The position numbers and the translations under genes are program-made. The notes beneath the pieces are model-generated. The model was not told the origin of the DNA, ran no database searches, and saw only the letters and a list, made by a program, of their open reading frames with translations. A DNA stretch of 64,000 nt from positions 609,728 to 673,727 of the forward strand of contig CAUYUJ010019348.1 in the NCBI GenBank assembly GCA_963575745.1, in the 5' to 3' direction. This document shows, in pieces, positions 10,386 to 20,990 of the stretch (position 1 is its first letter; every line of letters begins with the position of its first letter). The DNA is from Prorocentrum cordatum. Lineage: Eukaryota > Sar > Dinophyceae > Prorocentrales > Prorocentraceae.

Positions 10386-12544
10386 CCCGCCACCAATGCG
10401 CAGAGCTTCTGGTCGGCTTGAAACGGCCATGCGACTGACAACCACCGCCATGCCAAAAGGCACCAGCGATAACCTAGACTACCACGGTGCAACCGGCTGT
10501 CCGACCCCTGCTGTGGCGGCGACTTGCTACGCGGTACAACCGCACCTCCCACTATGGGAGTATGTGCCACTACATACAGGTGACAGCATCGGGGATAGCT
10601 CGCTTGCATGACAGCCGCTCCGACAACCACCTCGACCACGCTACCAAAAAAAACATAAATAAGAAGCAGCATGCAACAGCCATCGACGCTGGGGGAAGCG
10701 ACGGCAGCACGGCGCCCGATCAGTGGGACATCCACTCGAACGTTGAGCGCACCACTTCAGCCACCATGATCGGACTGGAGAGATTCCCTCCAGCTGATCT
10801 CGCGGAAGATGTGGCTTGGGGGACATAGGTGCACGCTGTGGGGGCAGCTCACCTCAATTCCCCGACGTCGACGCTACCAACACGACCAACCAAGAGCACC
10901 ATCCAAATAAACAATGTTGGATCTCGGGGCATCCCCGAGACTAGCACCGCAAGGCCACTACTTCAGACAGTACGCTTCATTAGCACAACCCCACCGAGGC
11001 GGAACCAGCGAGGCCAGCGGTGCACAGCCCACCACGACCCGACCGACCTCCTGCACATAGCACGCACAAGGCGACTAGCCACTTTGGCGCAGAGACGCCG
11101 CATTTTTAGAATTTACCAACAAGAAAGCTGATATATGCTCTTCATTGGAGCGAATGCGATAACATTGAGGATACGTTCCTAAATGACCTGCACGATGGCG
11201 AGGAGGGCAACCACGACGCTAAGATCGAGGTCCGACCCGGCGAAGCAAACATACGGCAAACGCAACACGAACAACGACCAGCGAGACATAGCCAACGACT
11301 ACGACAAACGCAACTACAACGACCACCACACATACCCTTGCACAACCGATCCGCTGGTCTAGCAGACGCGACCAATCAAAATGCGACGACACACAAGACA
11401 TCCACGACCAATCAAAATGCGCGCACGTCGACGTTGTCCTGGCGAGACAAGGATCAAACTTCGAGACGGGCTCGAAGGGCGGGGGGGCTGGGCGAGCACT
11501 GCCAGCGCCTGCCATGGGGGGATGGTGAAGGGCAGGGGGGGAGGGGGGGGGGGGGTAGGACGGCCGCTGCCCGCGCCCCCGCGGTCCGCCCTAGCTCGCC
11601 ACCCCCACCATCCCCACGGCGGAGTTGGAGCTCGCCCGAACGCCCCAGAGGCGGAGCAAAGGACAGACGAGACATCCCCCACCGAAAGCAGGAACAAGCA
11701 CAAGGCGTGCGGCTCGCCCCCACCAGGGGCACCCCGACCCGTAGCCGTAGCGGGACGAGGTGGAACGGCCGCGAACCCCACTTGAAATGTGCGCATAGAA
11801 GCCTTACAAGTGCGCCCACAACCAACACGACCAGCAGCAACCCGACCACACATCGACCAAACGAGAAGCACGCCAACCAAGCAAACACAAGGCCTGGGGT
11901 TCGCCCCCACCGAGGGCACTGTGACCCCTAGCCATAGCGGGACGAGGTGGGACAGCCAAGAACCCCACTGGAAGTCGGTGCATGGAGGCCTTACACGTGC
12001 GCCCAACACCTATGCGCCACGACCAGCAACAACCCGACCACCCACCGCAATGCTACCATTCCGACAGCCACGACCACGACCACGACCAGCAACAACACGA
12101 CCACCACGACCACGACCAGCAACATACCGACCCGCAGTGCTACCATTCCGACACCCGCGACGACCCCGAGCAGACAGGACACCCAACCCTCAGCGACCAA
12201 CAGAGCACTCGCAGCACGAAGCGAGCACTGATCTACCCAAAGACAGCAGCCGCAAGGACAGTCACGAACACGCACTCGCTATGCAACCATTTAGAACCAA
12301 AACGAAGGCACCATTCGCCAAACACAAACAGCAAAAATACCAAACGCAGCGCGCGACGACGTCGACCCCCGCATCTACCACGACATGCGCCAGCGGCAGG
12401 ACCACGTGTGCGAACTTGGAGACACCAGAAGTCTGAGAAGCAGAATCAAAGCAACTACAACACCCTTTCCCAACTACAACGTGGAGGGAGACGACTTGAA
12501 ACCAGCCGCCAAATACGCTCTCGCGGCTACGACCAAAGACAACG
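10386..12544 (+). other. LINE spacer between ORF1-like region and RNase H
   Basis: The sequence is rich in CACGACCA-type short repeats and has no domain motif. It includes the larger tandem repeat listed at 11694-12070 and a run of about 14 G near 11536-11556. It may be untranslated LINE sequence or part of a strongly diverged ORF. Confidence 0.4.
11694..12070 (+). repeat. Two tandem units of about 186 bp
   Basis: CACAAGGCGTGCGGCTCGCC near 11698 recurs as CACAAGGCCTGGGGTTCGCC near 11885. Both are followed by CCCCACC, GGGCAC, TAGCC.TAGCGGGACGAGGT, AACCCCACT and a CCTTACA.GTGCGCCCA segment in the same order. The units are diverged, so the duplication is old. Shorter CACGACCAGCAACA repeats follow to about 12125. 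Confidence 0.65.
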
Positions 12545-13075
12545 GCGACCACGACATCCAGCACATCTTCACTGATGCCCCCCACGCCGCGCGACGACCC
12601 GAGAGCTGCGCCTGGGCAATTCTTGGTTCCACAAGAAGGGGGGGACTTCGAGCGGCGGACCTTCGGGGGCGCGTTCAGCAGCATCGTCCGCGAGAGCTGC
12701 AGCCTGCATAGAAAAAAGAAAAACATCACCAACGCCGCGGGCGAAATCATGGCCATCATTCAGTCACTCATGTGGGCCGTCGCGACGGCCGAAGTTCAGC
12801 AGATGTGCACCCGCGCCGACCGCGAGACGGCCATCAAGATTTGCACGGGAGAAGCTCCCGCCTCAGCCGGCGAGCACCTGCCGCGATTCACGGGGATGTT
12901 GTGCGACACGGTGCGCGCAGAAGTCCGAGTCTCTATGGTGCATGTACCCAGCCACGAAGGCATGCCATGGAATGAGCTGGCCGACGGACAAGCAAAAATA
13001 ACGAGGCAACAGTATGACGACGGAAAGGACTTCGAACACATGCCGTACAACTTCGAAGTTATAATCAGATAGCCC
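12545..13075 (+). pseudogene. RNase H-like domain of the LINE (one frame break)
   Basis: Two frames together give the order of RNase H motifs. IFTDAPHAARRPESCAWAIL (from about 12560) fits the first Asp strand. After a frame change, NITNAAGEIMAIIQSLMWAV carries the conserved Glu, RADRETAIKI fits the second Asp strand, and HVPSHEGMPWNELADGQAK is the characteristic C-terminal patch with His, Asn and Asp. All expected acidic positions are present. The domain would remove RNA from the RNA-DNA hybrid after reverse transcription. It lies upstream of the endonuclease and RT, whereas most RNase H-bearing LINEs have it after the RT. It could instead be the 3' end of another LINE copy placed in front of this one. 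Confidence 0.65.
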
Positions 13076-13339
13076 AAGTTCTACCAATGGGAAGCGATCC
13101 TGCAGCCCGAGCGCCCTGATCGAGCGGCTTACCCGACCAGGGCGGAAAGTCATCTTCGATTTGGAGCAGCACCGAAATATGCATAACCACACCACCTCAT
13201 GCCCCCCCCCGCGCCACCGCGACGGTCGACGCGACGGTGGAACTGATTTTTTCGACGCACAACGCGGAGAGCGCGAGGGAAGCAGGGCAGTCAGAAGAAG
13301 AAGCGCGCGCGATCAGCACGGCTAGCGCACCCGTGGCGA

Positions 13340-14287
13340 GGGGCAATACTAAGACAGCAATTTCGCTGCCGCAAGCTCCACCTCATCGGGGTTCAGGAGG
13401 CGCGCACAGAGCGGCAAGTATCCCCGAGCAACGGCTTCTACGTCACCAGCAGCCCGCGCGAGAACTACAACGCAGGGTGCGAGTTGTGGATCAACCCCGA
13501 CGAGCCCTTCGCACGCGGCAAGGCTGGGCCACGATACCTTCTGCCAAACCAATTCCATGTCTTGGTCAGCGAACCGCGCTTCCTCATCGCGCAGGTCGAG
13601 GCTGGCACCGTCACCGCCGCCATCTGCGTCAGCCACGCCCCGCGCAATCAGAAGAGCGGCCAAGACAATAACATATATTGGGGCGCTCTTAACATACGCG
13701 CCCGCCAACGCAAGCCCGACGTCATTCTGACCGACGCCAGCGGGCGCGTCGGAGAGGTGCGCGCGCAGCGGGTTGGAAACGAGGGCCCCCCGCAGAAGGA
13801 GGACGGCAACGGCAAGAAACATCGCGAGACGGCTGCGGACGGAAGATGCACTATCATAAGCACCAAGATTTCCAACGGCAAGGAGCACCATGCCTGGCGC
13901 GACGGACGCGGCAACAAGCGCAGATTGGGCTACAGTCTGGCCAGCGGGGGCCTCGCGCCCAAGATTACTGGCCTCCGCGCCACCAGCAACTTGGAGACCA
14001 TGAAGGAGCAGAAGAAGCACGACCACCAGGGGGAGGACCACGCGCCCGTCACGGCAACGGCTACCTGGACCATCAAGCATGCGGCGCCCAAGCAACTCTT
14101 TCCTAATATCGACAGGAACCAGCTGAAGTCACAGGAAGCCATCGGCAAGTTCAAGAACGAGCTCAACTCGACTGCTCTACCAGCATGGGCCATGAACTAC
14201 GACGAGCACGTCTACTATTACATGCTGACCATCATTGGAGCCGCGCAAAGATCCTTCGCGCGGCAAGCACACAGCACGTACCAATAA
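13340..14287 (+). pseudogene. Apurinic-like (EEP) endonuclease domain of the LINE
   Basis: The frame ending at 14287 continues back to about 13370, where it reads LHLIGVQEART, the Glu-bearing N-terminal motif of exonuclease-endonuclease-phosphatase endonucleases. It then gives GFYVTSSPRENYNAGCELWI, AAICVSHAPRN (strand with the HAP motif), KPDVILTDASGRVGEV (Asp-Ala-Ser in place of the usual D.N) and a C-terminal HAPV. This matches the layout of endonucleases that nick the target in LINEs. The N-terminal start is lost in a frame change near 13340. The frame ends with TAA at 14285, only about 50 bases before the next open frame, which carries the RT. Confidence 0.65.
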
Positions 14288-14335
14288 TACGTCACCCAAG
14301 ATACGCTCGCATTCGTACTGTGCAGGAGGCAATTC

Positions 14336-15795
14336 ATGAAGTACGTTAGGGAGGCGACCGACGGGGGGGCACTACAGCCGGCTGTAAAGAGGCGGGCCAA
14401 CCAACTCCTCATCCTGAGTAAGGACAACCCAACCCTGCACATGACAGCCGAAGCCATCCGGCAGGCGCACAGCGATACGTATCAGCTCCCCTACTTTGCG
14501 CACAACACTGACGGCAACCTTGACCACGCGACGTTCCTCAATGCCGTCAAGGAGTGGATCCACGCGACTCGAATGTGCACCGCCAGAATGATCGACAGGG
14601 GCTACGACCACTTCTTGGAAGAACAGGCGCAGCTAGCCATGGCGGCCAAAGAACATGGCGACTCCTTCGCCGAGTGGAAGTACACCACGAAGCTGCTCAT
14701 ATTCGGCGGAAGAAAAAGACAGAGAAAGCGAGCATACGCAATGGTTATCTCCGCGGAGGGTGACGTTTTTGATCGTACGGCAAATAAAACTACAGAAGCC
14801 GCACAGCGCTTCGGCAACAACGAGGCGGCGGAGATCATGACGCAGCGACAAGTGATCGACCGATGCAATCGCACGCACCAGCCCGACACCAGCCATATCA
14901 GCAGGCACATGGACAACTTCGCCAGCGCCTGCGAGCTTCGGGACATCCTAGCGAAAGCCAAGCCTCACCGCGCACCTGGGCCCGACTGCATCACCGACGA
15001 TCTGGCGAAGGCCGCGCCACGAGAAGTAGCGCGACACATGCATCCCATCATTGCCATGGCCGCGCTTCACTGCATGGAAAGCGTCGCCCACAAACGGTCT
15101 CGGATGACCTACTCCTGGAAGGGCAAGTGGGTAGAAGAGACATATAAAAAAAAACAACGATGCATCACGCTTGCCAACACGGTCATCAAGCACAACTACC
15201 GCTACATCAGGCAACGCATGAAATATCTCATTCCCGACATGCTGTTTTCCACACAGACAGGAGGCAGGCAACGATGCGGCACCGACTTCAACCGTATCAC
15301 CATGAGGCTGCTATTCGACACTGCCAAATCGCTCCCAAACGACCTCGCTATCATCGTGATCGACCTCAAAGCTGCCTTCCACAAAGTGATCAACCAGCTC
15401 GTCTACAGCATGGGGCCCAGCGAAGGGCAGATCAGCGACATCCTCGACCACGTCGACGTCCCCGAGACGATGCCTCCAGCCATCACCAAGTTGATGACCG
15501 ACAGCGGAATCGCCACCACGCACGTGGACAACCAGCACATCCTCCATCTGCTCATCGAAGCACGCAAAGAGACGTGGTTTTTCGTGCACCACGATGCTGC
15601 CTTTGCTGCCCCCAGGCCGGGGACGAGGCCTGGAGTGCCGATTGCGGATTTCACCTTCGACGCGCCCATGGCCGACGTCACTCACGAATGCCACCAACTG
15701 GCTGCACAGGATGGTGCCGTCGCGCCGATGCCGTCAGCACCCCGGCACTGTCAACAGCACGACAGCGACCAATACTTATCGTCCACTTCGTTTCG
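14336..15795 (+). pseudogene. LINE reverse transcriptase, N-terminal two thirds
   Basis: The frame encodes about 486 residues before the inserted copia LTR. Recognisable motifs: AKPHRAPGPDCITDDL (about 207-222, domain 0/1 of non-LTR RTs), YRYIRQRM and FSTQTGGRQRCGTD (domain 2 region), LAIIVIDLKAAFHKV (338-351, motif A with the catalytic Asp), and PGTRPGVPIADFTFDAP (428-444, motif B in the diverged form seen in dinoflagellate LINEs). The catalytic motif C would lie just beyond the insertion point and is absent from both flanks. The reading frame itself is uninterrupted up to the LTR, so this part is the best preserved of the element. Confidence 0.8.
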
Positions 15796-15899
15796 TGGCA
15801 GTCGGAGGAGAAACAGATGTTTATCCCTTTGAGCCACATTGGTTACGTAACACCAAATCCACTAGCTGAACCTATTCTTGAAATTCTGGACCCCTGTCA
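15796..15899 (-). repeat. 3' LTR of the copia element
   Basis: A 104-bp sequence that on the plus strand begins TGGCAGTCGGAGG and ends ACCCCTGTCA, giving the usual TG...CA ends. It differs from the copy at 25901 by one extra T and one T/G substitution. At about 100 bp it is very short for a copia LTR. The internal sequence next to it (minus strand GAAGAAAG) is a weak candidate for a polypurine tract. Confidence 0.9.
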
Positions 15900-16045
15900 C
15901 ACTGGTCCAACTTTCTTCTAGGTTCAGCTCCCCCTGTGGGATAAGCCGTAACCTCCGTGTAAATCAAAGAAACTAAACTAACATCACTTCGAAGAGGCGC
16001 GTCACTGAAACCCGTCCGTGAGCGCCCCTTCCCCTCAAGGTTGCA

Positions 16046-18365
16046 CTACTGAAACGATGAGCAAGCAGAGAGCGGTCCTGGCCGACCGGCCAGGTGGGGG
16101 GAGGAAGAGGGAAGAGAGGAAACACCACCACCACCTACCGCAGGAACCTCGGGGCCCCGGTCCAGGTACTCGCTCCAGGACAGCAAGATCGGACTTCGAG
16201 CCAGCTCCTTCCTGGATGCGTGCTGTGATCGGCCCTTCAGCTCTGGAGAGACCCTTCGACGTTCCAGTTCGGCCCCCTCGTCTACCAGGATGAGGCGGCC
16301 GTGGGTCATTATGTCGAACAGGGCTGCGTTACACTTCGTGATGTCATCTTTCGTCATCGGATCGACTGGCATTCGACCATGCGGTATCCATCGCACGCTC
16401 CCGCACGCTCGTTCTTAGCGCCTCACAGATGATCGCGAGGTCCAGCGCCGTCCGGCGGTCTTTAGCACTCGCGTTCCCGTCTTTCTGCATGGTGTCGTAG
16501 ATGGACTTCGCATCTACAGCGTGCACCTGGTTCTCCCGGGAGCCCAGCCTGCAGTCTCTCCTAAGAACGGTTGTGAAGGGTCCTGCGGCACGCCGACACT
16601 CGGGCACATCCACATCCTGAAACACTACATCCCGGTAAAAAACCTGGAGAAACTCGACCTCCGCCACCGCAGCCAATAACGCCTGGGTCTCTCCGGCCAG
16701 TGTTGGCGGTACTTTCCTCCGTAGCTTGCTGCTCCTCCAACCAAGAATGGGCGCCTTGGCGGAACTATTGGCCAGCGCGGACTTGTCTGCAACTAAGATC
16801 ATCCAGGCGCCCTGGGTCGGATCTGCAGGCAACCCACGATCGTCATTAATTTTGATATCGGCTCCTACTCCGCCAGCGTCAGAGAATGAGATGAACGCCA
16901 TCCTCCCGGGGTCCAATCGCCAGATCGTCAATCCTCGACTGGCAGTAGACCGGAGGTGTCGCACCAGCTTGCTGGCACAGGTGACATCGTAGATTGTGGC
17001 ACTCTTGAGTCTGCTGGCGAAGATGCTGGCTACTCCCGCCGCCTCGGGTCTCGATTCACGACCTACCCAGTTGAACTGATACACTAAAGACCTCAAAGCT
17101 CTGAACTCGTCTGGCAACAGCGCAGCATCCTTATCTGACATCCTTCCCTTGGCCATGGAGAGCGGTCGGATTTCTTCGAGAACGTATTTCTCCTGATCCA
17201 CGGTGATCTTCTGATCCATGAAGGTGGTTCTCCTGCCAGCGAAATCGACTGGTCCACTGTGGCAGTCTCGATACTTGCCGAACTTGAACCTAGACTCGAG
17301 CAACTTACGGAGCCAGTCCCTGGAGCTGGCGTCTGCGCTGCCGATCGAAAAGTCATCGACCTCGAGAAGCATCACGTGTAAACTCTTGCCCTTGGACCCA
17401 TAGCGAAGCCACCAACAGGGCTCCAGCAGGCTCCGAACAAAACCATGCTGCTTCAGAAAACGCACCACTGTCTTCCTCCACGCCACTGGGGCGTCGTCCA
17501 GGCCGTAGACATTGACCAGGAGGTGAATCAGGGCTCCTGGCTCCAAGGCACGGCCCTCGCACGGCTCGACATATATCTGTCCAGTAGACCGCCTCATGGG
17601 ATCGGACTGACAGAACGCATTCTTCACGTCGGCGATATCCCCCTGGAGACCCTGGTTAGCCACCACCTGGAGAAACATCATGATAGATGCCGTCTGTGGA
17701 GTGGGGGCGTACACAGCTAATGATCCCGAATCAGGGTCTCGGTGGCCGTGGACGCGCCATCGTGACTTCGCCGCTGGCTCGGCGAAGGTGCCCTCGACTG
17801 GTTTCCATCGGCGGACCATCCTACTAGAAATGGTCCTCTCAGGAAGTTGCTCTCTAATGATCCTGGCCCGGGCGGGAGGGACGACCCGAACCGCCCCAGT
17901 CTGCATCGTGGCCTGCCGTTCCTTTTGGGCAGCAGCCGCAAACTTGGCCCTCTCCGCCGGGGTCAGCTTCTTGAGCTGTATCTCTCCACTCCTGCTCGCG
18001 GCAAAGGCACCTTCAACCTTGGGGCCCGCTTGTTCCGAACCCTCGACCTCGACCGTCGGAGGGAGGTCGTGCGCCCCTTGCTTCCACCGGCCTCCGAGAG
18101 CGTCGACGCCGCCTTCCCTCGGCCCCTCTCTCGTCCAGCTCTGCTGCCCCAACTCCGCCGGGCGCGCGACAATCCCTTCCGATCCTGGAATCACCATGAA
18201 CTCTTCCATTCTCACCTGATCTTCGCCCGAGCCCCCGCGCCTAAGAGGAGGCCTGGACCTGGGTCTTCTCGCTATCTCGGCTACGCGCTCCTGCACTGAG
18301 CGTCGGGGCTCCTGACTGGTCGCAACCCCCCTTACGGGTTCCTGAACTGGGCTCATCACCACCAC
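16046..18365 (-). pseudogene. copia reverse transcriptase and RNase H
   Basis: A 673-codon open frame carries the RVT_2 (copia) reverse transcriptase: KSRWRVHGHRDPD (200-212), LQGDIADVKNAFCQSD (240-255, motif A), VYGLDDAPVAWRKTV (286-300), VMLLEVDDFSIGS (331-343, motif C, with LEVDD for the usual YVDD). RNase H follows: FISFSDAGGVG (491-501), LAGETQALLAAVAEVEF, VDAKSIYDTM, and RRTALDLAIICEAL. The end of RNase H, RWIPHGRMPVDPMTKDD...GRLILVDE, is in another frame (16046-16396), so one frame break occurs near 16370. Upstream codons are a Pro/Arg-rich linker. This is the least damaged part of the element. Confidence 0.9.
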
Positions 18366-18689
18366 CGGGGAAAGGGTTTGGGAGAGAGACAGGAGAGGGA
18401 GGAGCAGGAAGACCCGGAGGAGGAGCGGGGATGGCAGACGAGGGAAGTGGAGGCGCCCCCTCAGAGGGGACAGAGCCCGGCTCTTCCAGCCTCGGGCGCT
18501 TGACCTCGGGCGGGCTGCTGGCTGCCCGGGCTCTAGCGATGCGCGGCGGGACGTCGTCCGGCTGCCGTAGCCTGAGCTGCTGTCGCCTCGGATCCGACGT
18601 CGGGGGATCGGGGGGGGGCGCTGGCTGCACTTCCTCGGTGCCGGGCTCGATGGCCTCAGAGGCAGGAGAGGGAGGAGAGGCGGAGTGGG

Positions 18690-18692
<3 letters not shown>

Positions 18693-18736
<44 letters not shown>
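18693..18736. repeat. (CT)n microsatellite inside the copia element
   Basis: About 22 uninterrupted CT units in the linker between integrase and reverse transcriptase. The long run is a likely site of length change and may contribute to the frame disruption there. Confidence 0.95.
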
Positions 18737-18738
<2 letters not shown>

Positions 18739-18904
18739 AATCCCTGTCTCCTGGTTCGGTGGACGGGGGAGCGGTCGGAGGGGTCATCGCATTAGGTGGT
18801 TCTGAAATCTCAGACTCGGAACATCGACGGAAGTCGTGACGCCGGCTGAGCCACTGCCGATCCAGCTCGAGAGGCGTCGTGCCTGGACCGGCCCAGTGGG
18901 CCGA

Positions 18905-20200
18905 TCACCGACGGGGCGGGGGGTCGAGCCTCTGGCTGCTCTGGCTCGGCGGGTTCACGCCCGGGCCCTGGGGGCCGAGGTCCAGGGTCCGAGCCCTTAG
19001 CCACTGGCTCGTCCTCCCGCTGGGCGCCCACCGCCGAAACTCTCTTAGTCCTGGAAGCCAGGAGAAGCTCCTGCCACTGAGGGCCTCGGGCAAGCTGCAG
19101 ACCATGCTCCTCGGGGCTCGCGAGGCGCAGCTGCTCTTGACTGCACTTCCACAGTCTCGCTCTAACGGCAACCCGCGCAGCCCCCCCTCGCTCAGGACCA
19201 CCGCGCCAGGGCCCGTCCAACCGTCTCGGCGGCGCCCCAAGGCGTCAGCCCGGGAAGAGGTCCTGGAGAAGTGGCGCCACACAAAGACCCGCTGGCCAGG
19301 CGTGTATCTCTGGACCGAGGGCTTCTTGGATCGCGAGGCACGGCTAATCTTCTCTCTGGCGGTGACTTCCACAGCAAGTCGTCGAGCCGTAGCTCGAACC
19401 TGCTGAGCGCGAGCAAACTCAGCGCCGGCCTCATCCTGTTCGGACGCGGGTCGCACCATGTCCTGCCACCCCGGCAGACCCCTGTGATCATCGGGCAGCA
19501 CATCATGGGGAAGTCGGGGTTCTCTCCGAAAACTAGCTGGAGAAGGGAAAACCCCCCACGGTGCCAGAATCTGTTTTTGTGGGCCACGAGCTCAATGATG
19601 AGGTCATCGAGCTCTTCGATCCCTTCCGGCACGAAAGACCCAGCCTCCAGCTCGGCTCGCGCGCGATCCTTGACCCACCCGCCGTGTCTTTCCACATGGC
19701 CGTTTTGCCAGGGGGAGTCGGCGTCGCACACATGATGGCAGATTCCCCACTGTTCAACTCCCCGGGCAAACCTCGCTCCGAACTCCGACCCGCCGTCCGA
19801 GATCAGAAAGTGGGGGGGGGGGGGGCCCTAGAAGCCGAATCCACGCCTTGAGAAACGCCGACCAGACGGCCGAGGCCGTGGCGGACTCGGGCCTGACAAC
19901 AACCTGGAGGTTGGATCCGTGCTCCGCGACGTTGAGATAAGCGCGGGTCACCCCCTGAAACTCAAGAAAGAACAAGTCCACACCTACCATGGGGTTAAAG
20001 CGAGACGTCCTGGGAATGGCCACTCGACGGTGCACTCCCGACCTGGCTCGTTCGACGCATTCAGACCAATGGAACTTAGCTTGGACCCAGCGGACCAATC
20101 TACGCTTAGCACTTCCGGCTCCAAGAACTCTGGCGAACTTGCGAGTGTCAGGATGACCCATGTTGACATGGAGCTTGAAGAGGAGACGCTTTTCATCCTC
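18905..20200 (-). pseudogene. copia integrase
   Basis: The N-terminal zinc-binding patch starts LHVNMGHPDTRKFARVL (two His), with SECVER further on where C..C is expected, so the second Cys is lost. The catalytic core has VGVDLFFLEFQG (first Asp), ISDGGSEFGARFARG (second Asp, in a different frame after the G/C run of about 14 near 19811) and SPWQNGHVERHGGWVKDR (catalytic Glu). A C-terminal beta-rich piece, YTPGQRVFVWR followed by DGWTGPGAVVLSEGG, fits the DNA-binding end of dinoflagellate copia integrases. All three catalytic residues of the DDE triad are present despite two or more frame breaks. Confidence 0.8.
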
Positions 20201-20337
20201 ACTGGGTTCTTCATCTTCGACGGGGCTCTTCCCGGGGGGGGCCGCAGTCCGAGTCTCAGGCTCGTCTCCGCTCTCGCCCGAAACATCCTCATCGGCCTCG
20301 CCGAGTCTGGCCTCGTCTTCAAGAAAGTGACTCTCGG

Positions 20338-20990
20338 TCAGCTCAGCCCAGGTGAACTTGCCTTTGACACCCGCTCCAGACCACTGATCTGCCACCGCGC
20401 GGGCCACGAGCTGGGCGAACCTCTTTGGATACTGGGCCGCCTTAGTGGTGACCGAGCCTCCTTCCAACACGGAGTGCTCGTGTCCTCCCGTGCACAGGTG
20501 GCCGTCCAGGCGGTGAACCAGGAGGGGATGATTGGTGAGAATCCCTGTGGGCTTCTTATCAAGTCCTTTGTCATTCACTTGGAGCCCAAACTGACATGTC
20601 AACTCGAACTCGCCTCTCCCCTGGGAGTGAAGCGACGCACTTGACAACGAACGTGCCCCACGAGGAGGCGTAGAGCGAGTGCTCGAACCCGAAGCACCTA
20701 CCTTGGCTGACTTGGAAGTGCGGGACTTCCACGCAGAGGATGAGGTCCCTGATCCCGGCTGCTACGATGCGTTGCCAATCGAGCGGGTCCATTCGACTCT
20801 TAGTAAACCGATTGATCGCTGAGAACGCATGGCGCTCCGAGCAGAGCCAGACCATCCCGGGCTTCTCTCGGCTAAGGTTCTCCCGCAGCTCCTTGACATG
20901 CTGCTTGTTGGCAGTATTCCAGCCCAGGCGAAGGCCCCAACTCGGCTGTCTCCCAAGAGGCGCCCCGGCCCGACTCACCTCCGGAGATAT
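20338..20990 (-). pseudogene. Methyltransferase-like domain in the copia polyprotein, catalytic Cys missing
   Basis: Read through a frame slip at seven C (20994-21000), the sequence gives FTEVFSPPRISP, GWNTANKQHVKELREN, then MVWLCSERHAFSAINRF, IRDLILCVEVPHFQVSQGRC, FGFEHSLYASSW and KPTGILTN. This follows the pattern of a cytosine-methyltransferase-like domain I know from dinoflagellate copia polyproteins, where the middle motif reads PPC.PFS and a later one resembles EHP or ENP. Here the Pro-Cys is replaced (C..ERHAFS), so it could not methylate DNA. It may be a binding relic or simply decayed. The family assignment is from memory and pattern. Confidence 0.55.
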
